NCBI GenBank assembly: GCA_013399875.1
Contig: VXAZ01007529.1
Span: forward strand, 556,613 to 620,612
Origin: Gymnorhina tibicen
Lineage: Eukaryota; Chordata; Aves; Passeriformes; Artamidae
Direction of reading: 5' to 3'
Length of the DNA stretch: 64,000 nucleotides
Shown here: piece by piece, positions 53,401 through 64,000 of the stretch
Position numbering within the stretch: position 1 is the stretch's first letter
Layout: each line of letters opens with the position of its first letter
The notes under the pieces: generated by a model
Seen by the model: the letters and a program-made list of their open reading frames with translations, nothing else
Databases searched by the model: none
What the model was told of the DNA's origin: nothing
Made by a program: the position numbers and the translations under genes

Positions 53401-54445
53401 GTTTGAGTTACTTGAAGAGTAGGTTTTAAACTTCTCCACCAACTCTTGTGTGGGACCATCCCTGGCTCTCTTTAAGGATGTGACAGTAAAGGCCAGATCA
53501 AAGCAGCTTTCAAAAGGTGAGTCTTTGAATGAGCCTTGTGTGTGTAAAACACTAATGAACAGTCTGTCCCGTTTCAGTCCTGCCCTGCTGCCATTGATGA
53601 AGTCTTCAAATCCAAATTCAACGTGATCGGAGCAGTTGGCCTTGGCATTGCTGTAATGATGGTGAGTTTCCAGATTATTTAGAGGGTAGCTGGGTGCTCA
53701 GAGAATACTCAGAGCAGATGTCTTGTAGAACAGTGCCTGGCCCAGCAGCCCACAAGGCCATTCCACAGAGGACGAGTCCCAGCAGGATCAGGGTGTGTGC
53801 TGCAGGGCCCTGAGGCAGTGCAGAGGCTGGGATGTCTCAGGCCTCCCTGCTTCGGATTAGGATCTGCTTCCTTGCACTTTCAGCAGTGGTGAAATCTTAT
53901 CAGTGGTGTGTGCATATATGGAGTGAAGATGTATTGGTCATGTTGCTGGCCCACATCTTAATTCTAATATCTCTTGGGGATTCTTTTCTTTATAACAATT
54001 ACAGGTTCTGCTAGAGGGCTGAAATAACAGGGCTGCTAAGAGAACTTGTACTTTGTGTTTGACTTCTCTGGAGAAAAGCACATGCTGGGATGATCAAGGA
54101 TTTCTTAGGAGATACAGCAGTGGTTTATAGCTGATGATGCTGTGCAGGGCCAGGAGTTGGACTCAAAGATCCTTGTGGGTCCCTTCCAACTTGACATATT
54201 CAAGTATTGAGGTGAATGGGATTCATGGGAATGAACTGAACTTGGGGGATGGTGAGGCAGGGATCCCAGAGTAAAATGTAAAAATACAGAATAAATGTGG
54301 CCTCTGGTGCTTGTCCTCATGCTGATTATAAGCATGTGCTTTCTTTTCCTGGTTTCTAACCTGTTTGCTTCCTTTCCAGATTATTGGCATGATATTCAGT
54401 ATGATTCTGTGCTGTGCCATCCGCAGGGAAAGAGAGATGGTCTAA
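35424..54445 (+). CDS. CD9: CD9 tetraspanin (eight coding exons, 223 residues)
   Basis: Exons 35424-35489, 46022-46121, 48815-48912, 50098-50172, 51131-51223, 51786-51875, 53578-53661 and 54380-54445 join in frame with GT-AG introns. The product is a four-pass membrane organiser that partners integrins and immunoglobulin-superfamily proteins and is abundant on extracellular vesicles; CD9 acts in adhesion and, in mammals, on the egg surface in fertilisation. TM1 is about residues 12-35, a short outer loop follows to about 56, TM2 is 57-76, TM3 about 86-110, the large outer loop about 111-187 and TM4 about 188-214. The large loop has CCG at 147-149, C162 and C176, the four-cysteine tetraspanin pattern. 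Juxtamembrane cysteines 9, 75, 76, 84, 213 and 214 are likely palmitoylation sites. The tail ends EMV, as in human. It is five residues shorter than human CD9 (228) and has no N-glycosylation sequon. Confidence 0.97.
35490..46021 (+). other. CD9: CD9 intron 1, no exon recognised
   Basis: The first 400 bp continue the CpG island. The rest is G/T-rich on the plus strand and almost free of recognisable CR1. Open frames such as 38,074-38,655 have no similarity that I recognise and no conserved features. The intron ends TTCTTACAG. Confidence 0.75.
46022..46121 (+). CDS. CD9: CD9 exon 2: end of TM1 and the small outer loop
   Basis: The 100-nt exon encodes [20 protein letters not shown] and then the rest of the short loop ending KFYTG. 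Human CD9 has an asparagine-rich glycosylated stretch here; this sequence is three residues shorter and has no N-X-S/T. The donor is GTGAGC. Confidence 0.96.
46805..47205 (+). repeat. CR1 LINE fragment in CD9 intron 2
   Basis: The blocks TTCAGCCTGGAGAAGAGAAG, GGTGACCTGACTGTGGCCTT, GCACAGGTTTCCCAGAGAAG, AAGGTGTCCCTGCCCATGGC and GGGGGGTTGGAATTAGG are CR1 3' sequence. The subfamily matches the copies at 50,191 and 58,127. Confidence 0.93.
48815..48912 (+). CDS. CD9: CD9 exon 3: TM2 and inner loop
   Basis: The 98-nt exon encodes [20 protein letters not shown] followed by [16 protein letters not shown] and the ESQC cysteine are conserved tetraspanin features at the second membrane segment. It is flanked by TCTCTAG and GTAAGT. 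Confidence 0.97.
50098..50172 (+). CDS. CD9: CD9 exon 4: TM3
   Basis: The 75-nt exon encodes [20 protein letters not shown] and then SNKEK. This is the third membrane segment with its conserved glutamate (FALEIAA). The acceptor is TTTTCTAG and the donor GTAGGT. Confidence 0.96.
50191..50392 (+). repeat. CR1 LINE fragment next to the CD9 exon 4 donor
   Basis: GCACAGGTTTCCTGGAGAAG, AAGGTGTCCCTGCCCATGGC and TAGGTGATCTTGAAAG, with the end CATGATTCTATGAAT, identify CR1. It begins within about 20 bp of the exon 4 splice donor. Confidence 0.92.
51131..51223 (+). CDS. CD9: CD9 exon 5: start of the large outer loop
   Basis: The 93-nt exon encodes [20 protein letters not shown] and then [11 protein letters not shown], the helical stalk of the large loop. 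It is about two residues shorter than human in the middle. The splice sites are CCTTAG and GTAAGT. Confidence 0.95.
51786..51875 (+). CDS. CD9: CD9 exon 6: CCG motif of the large outer loop
   Basis: The 90-nt exon encodes [20 protein letters not shown] and then [10 protein letters not shown]. The CCG motif and the third loop cysteine are present. The acceptor is TTGTAG and the donor GTAAAG. Confidence 0.96.
53090..53095. other. Six-base assembly gap (N) inside a poly-T run
   Basis: The gap lies in CD9 intron 6, within a T homopolymer on both sides, so the true run length is unresolved. Confidence 0.97.
53578..53661 (+). CDS. CD9: CD9 exon 7: fourth loop cysteine and start of TM4
   Basis: The 84-nt exon encodes [20 protein letters not shown] and then [10 protein letters not shown] is the fourth disulfide cysteine of the loop. 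The acceptor is TTTCAG and the donor GTGAGT. Confidence 0.97.
54135..54210 (+). repeat. CR1 3' terminal fragment in CD9 intron 7
   Basis: TGTGCAGGGCCAGGAGTTGG, ACTCAAAGATCCTTGTGGGT and CCCTTCCAACTTGACATATT match the last part of a CR1 subfamily. Confidence 0.88.
54380..54445 (+). CDS. CD9: CD9 exon 8: end of TM4, C-terminal tail and stop
   Basis: The 66-nt exon includes TAA at 54,443-54,445 and encodes [16 protein letters not shown] and then EREMV. The double cysteine and short charged tail are typical of CD9. The acceptor is CTTTCCAG. Confidence 0.97.
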   Translation: MIGMIFSMILCCAIRREREMV

Positions 54446-54725
54446 GAGCTGCAAACCCAAGATTCCTGCACTATAAAAATCCTTGTCATTAACTTTAGAG
54501 TTCTGAGAGCATTTCTAAAACGTTATATATTTGTTACCTTTTTAATGCTTTATTTGGTACTGATGTAGGTTTGCTTTTTATGTTACAGGTTAAAATGATA
54601 AAGGTTTATCTGACTCAAGACAAACATTGTACATAAAATATCTGACTTTCTTGAAACTTACATAATCTGGATGTAATTTATGTTGGAGACAATTTGATAC
54701 TTAATAAAGAGTAAGATGTATTGTT
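54446..54725 (+). other. CD9: CD9 3' untranslated region
   Basis: About 280 bp of AT-rich sequence runs from the stop codon to the predicted cleavage site just after the AATAAA signal. The end position is estimated to within about 10 bp. Confidence 0.8.
54703..54708 (+). terminator. CD9: CD9 polyadenylation signal AATAAA
   Basis: A canonical AATAAA is followed within about 15-25 bp by a GT-rich element (GTATTGTTTGTGGGG), the usual downstream element for cleavage. Confidence 0.88.
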
Positions 54726-56112
54726 TGTGGGGGAGAGGAGATGTTGCTCTGTTGATTAATCCCACTGTTGGATGCCTAGCAAGGAGTTGAAGTTGAGTAA
54801 CACGTTAAGTGGTTTTGGGATAAAGCAGGAGATAACTCCTATGCCAATGCCCTATGTTTGAAGGGAATGGGAGATGCTGTCAGAGCACGTCAGGGAAGGT
54901 GTGGTCACCCTTCTTTTCCTTGGTGTGTGTGAACAAAAGCAGGTCTTAAGTACATTCCTAAAATGTCACTGCTGTAACACTTTTACTGTCACCTCCCTGG
55001 AGGGTGGCAGAGGCTGGCTGTCATACAGGTGATGTGCAGGCAGTGGTAGCTCGATGCAGCCAGGCTGGGCTCTGCCCTGGGGCCAGCTGGGCTTCCTGAC
55101 ATCAGCCTGTCTGCTGCCACAACTGTGGCACCCTGGCATCTGGCATGGCCTTGGGCCCTTGGCAGGGCACATTCCCTAGTGTATGCTCAGGATTTTTTCA
55201 CTGGCTGGCTTGGGGCTTTGTTTCTCCAAAGTCAGTGAGGTGCAGTCTCAAGGGCTTACAACACGTGTGCCAAATCTCAGGTTTCCAAGTGGAATAAATG
55301 TAAGTTGCATGAGAGTTGTGTCCAGCTCTGCAGTTGCAGAGTTGAGGCTGTTCTGTTTCAGTTTAGGTATGGGTATGGGAGAGAGCAGAGACACCAGTGT
55401 GGAACCCTTAGCCTAAGGAATTACCAAGTTGTCCTGTATTTCTACTCTAAATGGCTTTTAAGTGGTTTTTTTTTGTCTCTAAAATACTTTGTGGTGGGGG
55501 CTGCCTGTGGACTTACCAGCAAGTTGATTTGCTGTTCCTGTACCTGGTGCTCCCTTACTGTACAATCTCGTCTGTGTTCTTGGAAGCTTCTGGTCTCTGT
55601 CCTCTGGGTAATACAAATGTCTCTGGGTAGTCCTTGCTTGTTCCCCTTTTTCTCCTGCAGGGAGGTTGGTATTTATTACAAGAAGTACCAGAAGTGGTGG
55701 GTGTGGGGCTCCGGCGGATGCATGAATGTATTGTCACCTTTGTGTTACCCTCTGTCACTTGTCTAAGGGAACCATGCAGCTCTCCTCTGTAATGTGTTGC
55801 ACTGTTCTGTGTTCATGGGCCTTCTTAAAAAAAAAAAAAAGTTATTTAAAAAAAGTCAAATGGTAATCATGCTTTTGTGTGTCTTGCAGAGACTGATCTT
55901 ATGTGGCTGTGTGTGACAGCCTGGAGGGAAAAATCTCTCATGGGAGTTTGAGAGCAGCCATGTCCCCACTGAGCTCTTGCAGAACTGAGAAGTAGCATTT
56001 TTGTCAGCTGTGTAATTCTGGGCATGAGAATGAACCTGGCACCTGCAAGAGCTGGGGTGAATAGCTGTCAGCCATCAGGAAAGTTTACTGCTGACCTTCT
56101 TTTGCTTCTTGT

Positions 56113-56585
56113 TCACAGAATCATTTAGGTTGGAAAAGACCTCCAAGATCATAGAGACCAACCTTTGACCAATCACCCCCTTGTCAACCACACCAGAGCC
56201 CTGAGTGCCACATCCACTTTTTCCTTGGATAGCTGCAGGGCTGGGAATGCTACCTCCTCCCTGGACAGCCCCTTCCAGTGACTAGTCACCCTTTCAGTGA
56301 AGAAGTTCTTCCAGGTGTCCAACCTGCACCTCCCCATGTGCAGCTTGAGGCCGTTTCCTCTCATCCTGTCCCTGTTCCCTGGGAGCAGAGCCCAACACCC
56401 CCCCGGCTGTCCCCTCCTGTCAGGGAGCTGTGCAGAGCCAGAAGGTCCCCCCTGAGCCTCTTTTTCTCCAGGCTGAGCCCCCCACCCCCCCCAGCTCCAT
56501 CTGCTGCCCCTCATCAGGCTTGTGCTCCAGACCCTTCCCCAAATCTTTTGCCCTTCCCTGAACATGCTCCAGCACCCAGTATCCT
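56113..56585 (-). repeat. CR1 LINE fragment (3' end)
   Basis: On the plus strand it begins CACAGAATCATTTAGGTTGG and GAAAAGACCTCCAAGATCAT, passes GAAGAAGTTCTTCCAGGTGT and GAGGCCGTTTCCTCTCATCC, and continues to AACATGCTCCAGCACCCAG. It is the reverse complement of a long CR1 3' end, similar in subfamily to the copy at 1220. Confidence 0.93.
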
Positions 56586-58126
56586 TACTGAACTGAGGCA
56601 AATTGGACGTAGGCACTGAGGTGCCATGTACAGAGGGACAATTGCTGCCCTGGACCTGCTGGCCACACTTTTTGATGCTGGTGCATGTGTTCAGACTGCC
56701 AGCATCTGCTGTGGCTGTAGTCCAGCGCCTTTTGGCAGAGTCCAAGAAAATCCAGCGGGTTGTAACTGGGGGGAGGAGGACTCAGCTGTAGTCTCAGCAC
56801 CTCAGAGCGTGAGGTTTGGGCAGTGGCTGCACAGACAGCTCTTGAGCTGGCATCCAGGTCAGCTGAAGATCCAGAAGTGAATACCTGCCCTGGTTCCTGT
56901 GTTCCACACAAGCTGGAGAGGGGTTTCCTGGGAGTTCTTTAGCTTGCAGTGCTGCAGCCTTACCCGGAGTGTTTATGCCACACTTTGCCTCTTTGATACC
57001 CACCTTCATCCACATGTGGTTTTTTTAAGCCCTATAGCCCTATCTTTTACCCTTCTTTTGAACATCCTCTGCATGTGTGTTGGTGTTTTCTGAGGAATCA
57101 ACAGATGGGTAAATCTTACTTTACCAGAGAGGGAAGAGCTGATCTGTATTTCAGCTGATCTTTGTTCCAAGTATTAATTTCCTTTTAGTGAGAACATGGA
57201 CTACAGATGTAAAATGTGGTTGCACTCAGCCTCAGACCTGCAGGCTACTCTGGAATGAGTACTACTTCAGTAATGAATATTGATGAGTTCCATGCTAAGT
57301 TTCACTTTACTGGTAGCAGTTGTGATGAAACTTCCTGAAGAACTGGCTTCTAAGGAATGGCAGCCCTGAAAATCTGAGTATGTGGCACTGCCTCCAAGCA
57401 GGGAGTAAGTTCCTGTCTTTGAGTTAGGTCAGGAATTGAATGTGACTTGTGGGGTAGTACAGAGAGGCAAAAGGGATAACAAATAGATCATTCTGGAAAA
57501 CCGGAATGGGGGATTACAATACTGAAGGGGAAACGGTGCTGAGGACAATGTCAGAGCTGTGGCAGAAGTGACTGACACTGGTGAAATACTTGTGGAGGGA
57601 GGGACAGAAGGATCCCTCTGAGGAATAGTCTGCCCAAATTCAGAGTCAGCAGAGAAGCAAGTACTGGTGCTGGGAAAAAATTATCCTAGAGATGGGATGT
57701 CTGTTGGGAGGAAAAGATAGGATGAAGGAAAACATACAAAAGTAAAGCATTTTGTTTTTCCTATGCCATCCTTCCCCATCAGTAAACAAAGGTGCAGCTA
57801 TGTTAAGACCTTAAAGCCTGCCTGGAATGTGAGAGACCACTCCAGAAAGGAAAAGGGCTTAAGCAGCTTTGTTACCAAACACAAGCAGGTTTATTCTTTA
57901 CACACAGGTGCTGCTAATTCTTTGTAAATTTGCTTAAAATAGCTGTGGTTTATGGCCAGACGTGACATTATATATTCTATTATCTATGGGAGTTGCTTGT
58001 GGATAGCAAAGAGCTCTGGGATCTGAGCAATCCCGGTCTATCTAGATATTTTTTTGGATTTGGATGGTAGAAATGGTAACTGGTAATGTAAGTCCTGTTA
58101 AGCACTGCCTGTATAAGACTGTTAAA

Positions 58127-58265
58127 TCACAGAACGGTTTGGAGTGGAAGGGACCTTAAACATCATCTCCTTCCAACGCCCCTGCCATGGGCAGGGACAC
58201 CTTCCACTACCCCAGGTTGTTCAGAGCCCCATCCAGCCTGGCCTTGGACACTTCCAGGCATGGGA
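58127..58265 (-). repeat. CR1 LINE fragment (3' end)
   Basis: On the plus strand CACAGAACGGTTTGGAGTGG, CCTGCCATGGGCAGGGACAC and CCATCCAGCCTGGCCTTGGA are the reverse complement of the CR1 subfamily seen at 46,805 and 50,191. Confidence 0.92.
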
Positions 58266-61200
58266 ATTGCTCCTAGGCTGCTCTCAGCTGTGCCCCTTGG
58301 CTGCTGTGAGGAAAATAAGGGCAGATAAAGCCAAACCACTAAAAGACGGGGCTATTTTATGTGTTGTAACAGAGCACATGCAGAACATGGGAATTTGTAC
58401 CAGGAAACAGCCTCTTACAAGCTTAAGAAAATAAAGTGTTTGACTAAGGGGAAGGACTTAGCAATGAAGTCCTGAGAAAGGCTGGATTTGGTTATCTACA
58501 AGGTAATTTTCCCAGAAGAAAGATTTTTTTTAGACTTACTTTGGTAAACTGGAGCTAGCCTGCCTCAGGAATGGAGGGACTCTAAAGCTGGCTGCATGGT
58601 CCACTCTGTGGGAAGGTGTACCAGGGCAGGGAGAGCCTGGTTTTCCAGGGGGACAGACAGGGTTTATTGCTGGGAAATGTCTTCCTCCTTTGCAGTGGAG
58701 CTGGGAAAGTCATCTGTGGTACAGCACGTTGTCATTTTACAGCAGCCCTGGCACATGAGCACCATAATTGAGTACAGGGTAAAAATGACAGTGGGCCCAT
58801 GAAGTGGGGAAAGGCTGTGGGAAGCAGCTGGCTACAGTGGAAAGAGAGGGGTGGGCCCGGCACACTGGGAGGGTTGGAATAAATCCTGTCCTCTCATACA
58901 CTTCAAAAACTTAAATCCCTGTGTTTCAGCAATTAACAGTCTTACTCACAGAGGGTGTAGAGATGTGTTTGCAGAAGGGGAGGATGTCATTACCTGCAGG
59001 GTGACTTCCACAGAACTAGAGGAACTGCTCCAGTAGACAGAAAGGCCTGGATTTATTTTGACAGGCTCTCTAAGCCAGGACTATACTCCTCCCTCTCCAC
59101 TCACCAAGAGAAAAGAATAGCAAGTGCTTGCAGACAGTTTTTAGGAACTGCCTGTACCTCTCCACTGTTTTTCTTCAGCTGACTCTCCAAGCCCAAGCAA
59201 GCCTTGCAGAAGCTGGGCTCAGAGCAATTGTCCTGGGAGGGGGGGAAGCAGTGGGGCCTAAAATCCCGGTGATAAATGTGAGTCAGGCGCCGTTTCCATG
59301 GGGGCTGTGCTGTGAAGTTCAGGCTGAGCCCTGCCCTGTTCCCTTGCAGGCACTTGCAAGCCTCTGCAGGGAGCTGCCCAGCCAGTGATAAACGCACTGC
59401 CAAGGCTCCCTCCGACTGCTCCAGCATCTTTTTCATCCTGAACTGCCTGAGAGGGACCTGGAAGAGCCTGGAATCCCATGTGGGACCAGTGCCTGCTGTC
59501 CCTGGGTGAGAGATGCTGTTGCAGCTGCAGAGCACAAGCACAGCCCAAGCTGAGTTTTGTTGGGTTTCTATATTTAGGGGGTGGTTTATGCCTATGGCCA
59601 CTGTATAATTATGATTATAAAATAGCCACCTCTTCAGTTTCTGCCTCTTGGCAGCTCTCAGGAAACGACCTAATTTGAACTGCCAGCAGTGAGGACCTTG
59701 AACCCTATCAAAAGTCACTTTTAACTGAACCTAGAACATCTAGACATTTGCCAGACTCTGCTGGCAGTGACAGAAATAGTTCAGTGAGATTTTTCCACTG
59801 CTGGACACAGGCTTCCACATGCGTGGCTCCTACACGATGAATCCACAAGGCAGCCATTCATGGCACACTGAATGCTTCTCTTCTCCCGCTGCCGATTTCG
59901 GGATCAATAGAAATTCAGGCTGGGGCTGAGAACTGACCTTTTATGCCTTGTTCTAATGCTGGCCTTTAGTCCTCGCCTTGCCACGCACTGGGCGGCTGCG
60001 CTTCTGCCCTGCCCCACCAGCACCACTGCTGCCTTTCCAACACCAACAGGGCAGGTCCTGCTGGGAGAAAGGAGCTGGCATCTCCAGCTGCTGCTCCGTG
60101 GCTGCGTGTGAGGAAAGAGCAGGGTGGAGGAGGGCTGGGGAAGCTGCACCACGGGACAAGTTTTTCGGCTTCGGGCTGGCTGCGCCTCCAGCTTACGCCA
60201 GCATCGCCTCTGCTTGTGGAGAGCTGGGGGAGCCCTCACCAGCCCTTTCCAGACCCAGAGGCTCACCTCAGCTGCAGGTCTGTAATTAAAAGGAACAGCT
60301 TTAAATATCCTGGCAGTGGAGATGCAAGGCAGAGCGAGTTCTCAGCAGGGACTTGGACATCGCCGTAGCTCGGGTGATGTCCCACCATCAGCAGCACAGC
60401 AGAGGAGAGGTGGGGCCAGCGTTCAGCAAGTCATGATTCGTGGCTTGGGCCACCTGCACAGTGTGAGTGCAAACAGATGGGGAAGGTTGCAGTGGGTGTT
60501 CAAAACAGTTCCTCTTCTTTTGGGGGATTAGCCACTCCTTTGCAGCTCTCTGTGACTTTATTCTGCATGGGGGTGAAGGCAGTGCCTGAGAGTTGTGGAT
60601 GGTTTCTGCCTTTTGTTAGAGAGGTGCCTGTGGCTTTTTAGAAAGGAAAAGCCGTGGAAGTGTGAGCTTCTGGGAGACAGCTTCATCCATTCAGTCCTGA
60701 CAGACCAAGAGGGGAAGTCACTAAAATACCTGGGCACCTAAGCTTTTCCTTGGGACTAACAAGGCAAAGCTCAAGAGCTTCGCCTACACTCAGCCCCCAG
60801 GCCCCTGGAATGTGCAGATAGTCATCAGGCTTTGCCTGGGAACAGGAGCAACAGCAATGCAAAACAAATTTCCTGAGCCTGGTCAGAGCTGAGTTGGGTG
60901 GCTCATGCCTCAGGCTTCCCCCAGGAGGAGGTGACCTCGCCTGCCTCTCTGGCATGGTCTCCCTGTGTGGGAAGGTGCATCCTAGATGCTTATGGACATC
61001 TGTGGATGCACCTGGAGGATGGATGGGATGAGGTGTAAGTGCTCCAGAGGCAAATGTTCTCAAGGACATGGCAGGAGGAAGGGCATTTTATAGAGCAGAT
61101 TCCCCCAGGAGCCCCTTGTCTGCCCAGGGAATGCATCCCCCTCACCCATCTCTCTAGATGAGCGCCCAAATTCCTTCTCCATGTGCAATCAGTGGAGGAG

Positions 61201-62625
61201 ACAAGGCTTTTAATCCTTTTTCACAAGGCTCTGGTTCACCCAGGTGCCCTGCACACCTCTGCCATCAGTGTTGTGTGGAGGGACACCGTGATGAGCTACG
61301 ACCTGAAAGCACCAGACCTGGCACAGCCCAACAAGCAGCCAGGCTACTGACACATATCCCGAGGTGCCAGTCTCTTAGGCACACCTGGAAATAGCCCTCT
61401 GCCCCGGTACAACACCCTCTGGATTTGCTGGTTTCATTTGGATTCACCCATTTTTCCTCTGCCACCCCTGAGCTTGTGAAACACAAACAGAATGGATGCA
61501 GTAAGATTTAAAGCAGGCATTTCTCCTTAGGGGGACTGTGGGAATGTGAGGTTGCAAGTGAACAAAGCACAAAAGACAGTCCTGGTCAGTCACTAACCTG
61601 CCTTTACCTCTCCTGGCTGGGAGTCACCCGGTGCCCAGGCATTGCCCAGCCCAGGGTCCCTCATTCTGGGGTCTTTTGGAGCTAAGGCCATCAAGGAATA
61701 CGGGCTTTTGGGATCCTTATTGGTATCCCATGTGCTCAGCTCTGCATCTCAGGAGGTGCATCTGCTGTGCCAAACTTACTGATCTGGTTTCGGGTGCCCT
61801 GGTAAAGGTGGCCTGGAAGTTTTCTCTCTAGTCAGCCCTCCTGGTTAACTGGTTCATATCAGTTCTCTCAGCTTGATACCAAACACTGCATGGCAGCTTC
61901 CCAGAGGACTAAAACTCTTGTTTTTCAACAGAAAAATGCAAAATCCCACAGTAACAAGTGACCCCTTTCTTCGTGCCAGTCCCTAGAGCTACCAGGCAGT
62001 GACAGAGCCATCCCAAAAATCCTGGGAGATGTCCTCAGCCACTGCAACCCAAAGCGGATGAGTAGGGGCTGAGGGTACCACGTTCTCTTTCCACTCCTGC
62101 TCCCCTTTCTGGCAACATTTTAAAATAAAGCAGTACATCATTCCCTGTGTTTGCTAGGAGCAGCGTGGAAAGCTTCCCTCAGGTGTCCTGTGCCGGGACC
62201 TGGAGCAGGATGTGCTGGGAACAAGGTGGGACTTAGATCAGGGGAAAAGAAGCGGAAGACAGGGGCTTGGAAAGTAAAGGAAGGGACAAAATGGGAAAGG
62301 GTCAGGGCTAGAAACAGAGCAGGGAAGGGAAATGCAGGGCATAGCTATGAGGATAAAGGTGAGGGAAAGCAGCAAGTTGTGGGGAATGACAGGAACAGGT
62401 AATACTTGGGAGAAAATGTAATGGCCTGGGCATGCAGGAGGTGAGACAAAGTGTGAAATATACAAAGGGCTCTCCCAGCTTGAAATGTTGGCACCACAAC
62501 AGGGTCTAGCAAGTGGTTCTTTAGTTTTGATGATGAAATCAAACACTCCAACCTTCTGATGGTCAATATGTGGCAGCACAACCCCACACCATGAAATGTA
62601 GCTTTTTCCATTTATTAAAATATAG

Positions 62626-62679
62626 AAAACCAAACAAAACCAAAATCAAAACCCAAACAAAACCACCAAAAAAAAAAAT
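62626..62679 (+). repeat. CAAA-rich low-complexity tract
   Basis: Repeated ACCAAACAAAACC-type words end in a poly-A run. No coding or structural RNA feature was seen. Confidence 0.7.
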
Positions 62680-63959
62680 CCCAGCCAGATGCAGAGCACA
62701 AGTGAAATTAAGACTGCAGTCTCAGGTGATGCTGGCATGAAGAGAAATGAGCACGTGCATCGCAATAAAGATCTGCAAGATCTGTGCTTCCCTTCTGGCA
62801 GGATCTTGGAGGCTCTAAGGAACAAATCTAGGAATTCAAGGAAGAGATAGAGCAGTCTTGTGATGAAGGTACATGGATGTTGTCCTGCTTCAGGCCCAAA
62901 CTGACATAAGTCAGAGGTTCTTGAGCTAAAAATAATCTTGACTTACCAGATCAAATATCCATAGGCCTAAAACAGGCTGCAAAAAAAGTTGTACCTTCAT
63001 AGCAGCCTTTCCTAATTTTTGAATTATTGACTAATTGTCTGCATTTTTTGGGGTGAAACATTTACACTTTTTAAGTCTTGTTCTACCCTCTAAGAAGTGA
63101 CTGTGTTTCTGCTTCCTGCCACTGCCTGCACATCAGCTACGTTCCATGGAAAAGTCTCTACGTTGGGGTTTGTTTGCTGCCTGCCAGCTCTGTTCCAAGC
63201 AGCATATTTTCCATTTTGCACACAACTGCCAGTAAAAAAAAGTCCCAGAGAATTCCACGCGTGCCTCTGCACCTCTCCAGATAACAGCTCCTTTTCATGT
63301 TAGTTCTCATGCAACTATGTTGCAGCTAATTTTGTGCAAATACCTTTGAGGCCAAAAGGTGCTCCTGAACCAGGAGCTTAATTTAGTCAATGCTGTGTGG
63401 GCTCAAGAGTTCCTCACTCATTTTCCCCTGGCTAGGTCAGGTTTTGCAGATCCAAGAAGTTAAACAAACAATTCTTATTTTAGTATTTTATTCGGCAGTA
63501 TCACATTTAAACAGTCACTTTTCAGAGCAGAATAGGGAATTCCCTCTTTTCTTCCTCTTCCTTCTAATTTTTTTTTTTCTGTGCTTCCAGTCCCTGAACC
63601 AGGGCAGGATGGAGGGAGGGTGTTGGTCTGGGTTGTGCTCAGCACTTTATTGACCAAGAGTTTTGCCCATGGGAAGAGTCCTGCCACCAGCCTGGAACCT
63701 GCTCAGGCTCCAGAGCAAACACTCCTAAAAACAGCTTTCACTAAAGCCACGCCTGCTGAAAATGCCATTGCCAAAAACAGCAAAAGGATTCTTTAAATCC
63801 CTGTAGGACTTGGCGACCTTCCTCTGGCCTGGAGGGCAGCAGCTCTGTATTCTGTGTTTTCCCAGATGCAGTCACCTCCTTCTGCACGTGCCAGAGGTGC
63901 TGCTGGAGACCCTCTGAGAAGAGGAATGATGTCACCGTGTTTGCCCTGGACTCTGCACC

Positions 63960-64000
63960 CACAGAATTCCAGGATGGGTCAGGCTGGAAGGGACCACAGC
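63960..64000 (-). repeat. CR1 fragment cut by the window edge
   Basis: CACAGAATTCCAGGATGGGT and CAGGCTGGAAGGGACCACAG are the start, on the plus strand, of a minus-oriented CR1 3' end that continues beyond the window. Confidence 0.8.

Larger units (their letters stand above)
54728..64000. other. Region downstream of CD9, no coding exon recognised
   Basis: In mammals the next gene after CD9 is PLEKHG6, but I find no exon here that I can assign to it. The stretch has CR1 fragments at 56,113, 58,127 and 63,960, a poly-A tract at 55,827-55,840, a CAAA-rich tract at 62,626-62,679, and a minus-strand AATAAA at about 63,646-63,652. The 205-codon open frame on the minus strand at 59,101-59,718 is not recognisable. 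Confidence 0.6.

Noticed and set aside
56278..56619. Open frames inside CR1 fragments (also at 1,224, 30,301, 46,822 and 50,158)
   Set aside because: They come from the 3' non-coding part of CR1 and are not genes.
59101..59718. A 205-codon minus-strand open frame downstream of CD9
   Set aside because: No domain or family is recognisable. A rough estimate with even base use gives a few tenths of such a frame expected by chance in a window of this size. There is no partner exon or promoter that I can support.
63475..63962. Minus-strand AATAAA and short frames as a possible 3' end of a convergent gene
   Set aside because: The frames match nothing recognisable, and a lone AATAAA is common by chance in AT-rich DNA.
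1..64000. CRISPR arrays, operons, phage or mobile bacterial systems, and tRNA or rRNA genes
   Set aside because: None was seen. Spaced direct repeats, ribosome binding sites and tRNA internal promoter boxes are absent, and the gene structure is clearly vertebrate.

Overview
The window looks like nuclear DNA from a bird. Coding exons have vertebrate GT-AG introns. The dispersed repeats are overwhelmingly 3'-end fragments of the CR1 LINE family typical of sauropsids and birds, and a CR1-like tail runs into a pentanucleotide microsatellite. The order of two genes matches the VWF-CD9 block of human chromosome 12p13. I cannot name the species. There is no bacterial, phage or CRISPR content.

Layout. 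Positions 1-9,296 hold the 5' coding end of VWF on the minus strand: exons 2-5 (signal peptide plus the first half of the D1 domain) at 9,296-9,242, 8,700-8,542, 7,907-7,805 and 7,716-7,508. The stretch below 7,508 is intron 5 running off the window; I found no later exon. From 9,297 to about 34,186 lies the divergent VWF/CD9 interval, with several CR1 fragments, simple repeats and a somewhat CpG-rich stretch near 14.07-14.41 kb that is a weak candidate for the VWF promoter and non-coding exon 1. From 34,187 to 35,755 a 784-bp block appears twice, identical and separated by a single N; each copy holds CD9 exon 1 and its CpG-rich promoter, so this is most likely an assembly overlap that was never merged. 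CD9 then runs on the plus strand to a stop codon at 54,445 and a polyadenylation signal at 54,703. Its eight coding exons join in frame to a 223-residue tetraspanin. Positions 54,728-64,000 are downstream intergenic DNA with CR1 fragments and no coding exon that I recognise.

The two genes are transcribed away from each other. VWF encodes a secreted, multimerising haemostatic glycoprotein; CD9 encodes a four-pass membrane organiser. Nothing in the sequence shows that they work together; their proximity is conserved synteny. No new biological system is evident. The points most worth checking are the duplicated CD9 exon 1, the CR1-derived DNA at the edge of the CD9 promoter, the absence of any N-glycosylation sequon in the predicted CD9, and the unlocated VWF exon 1.
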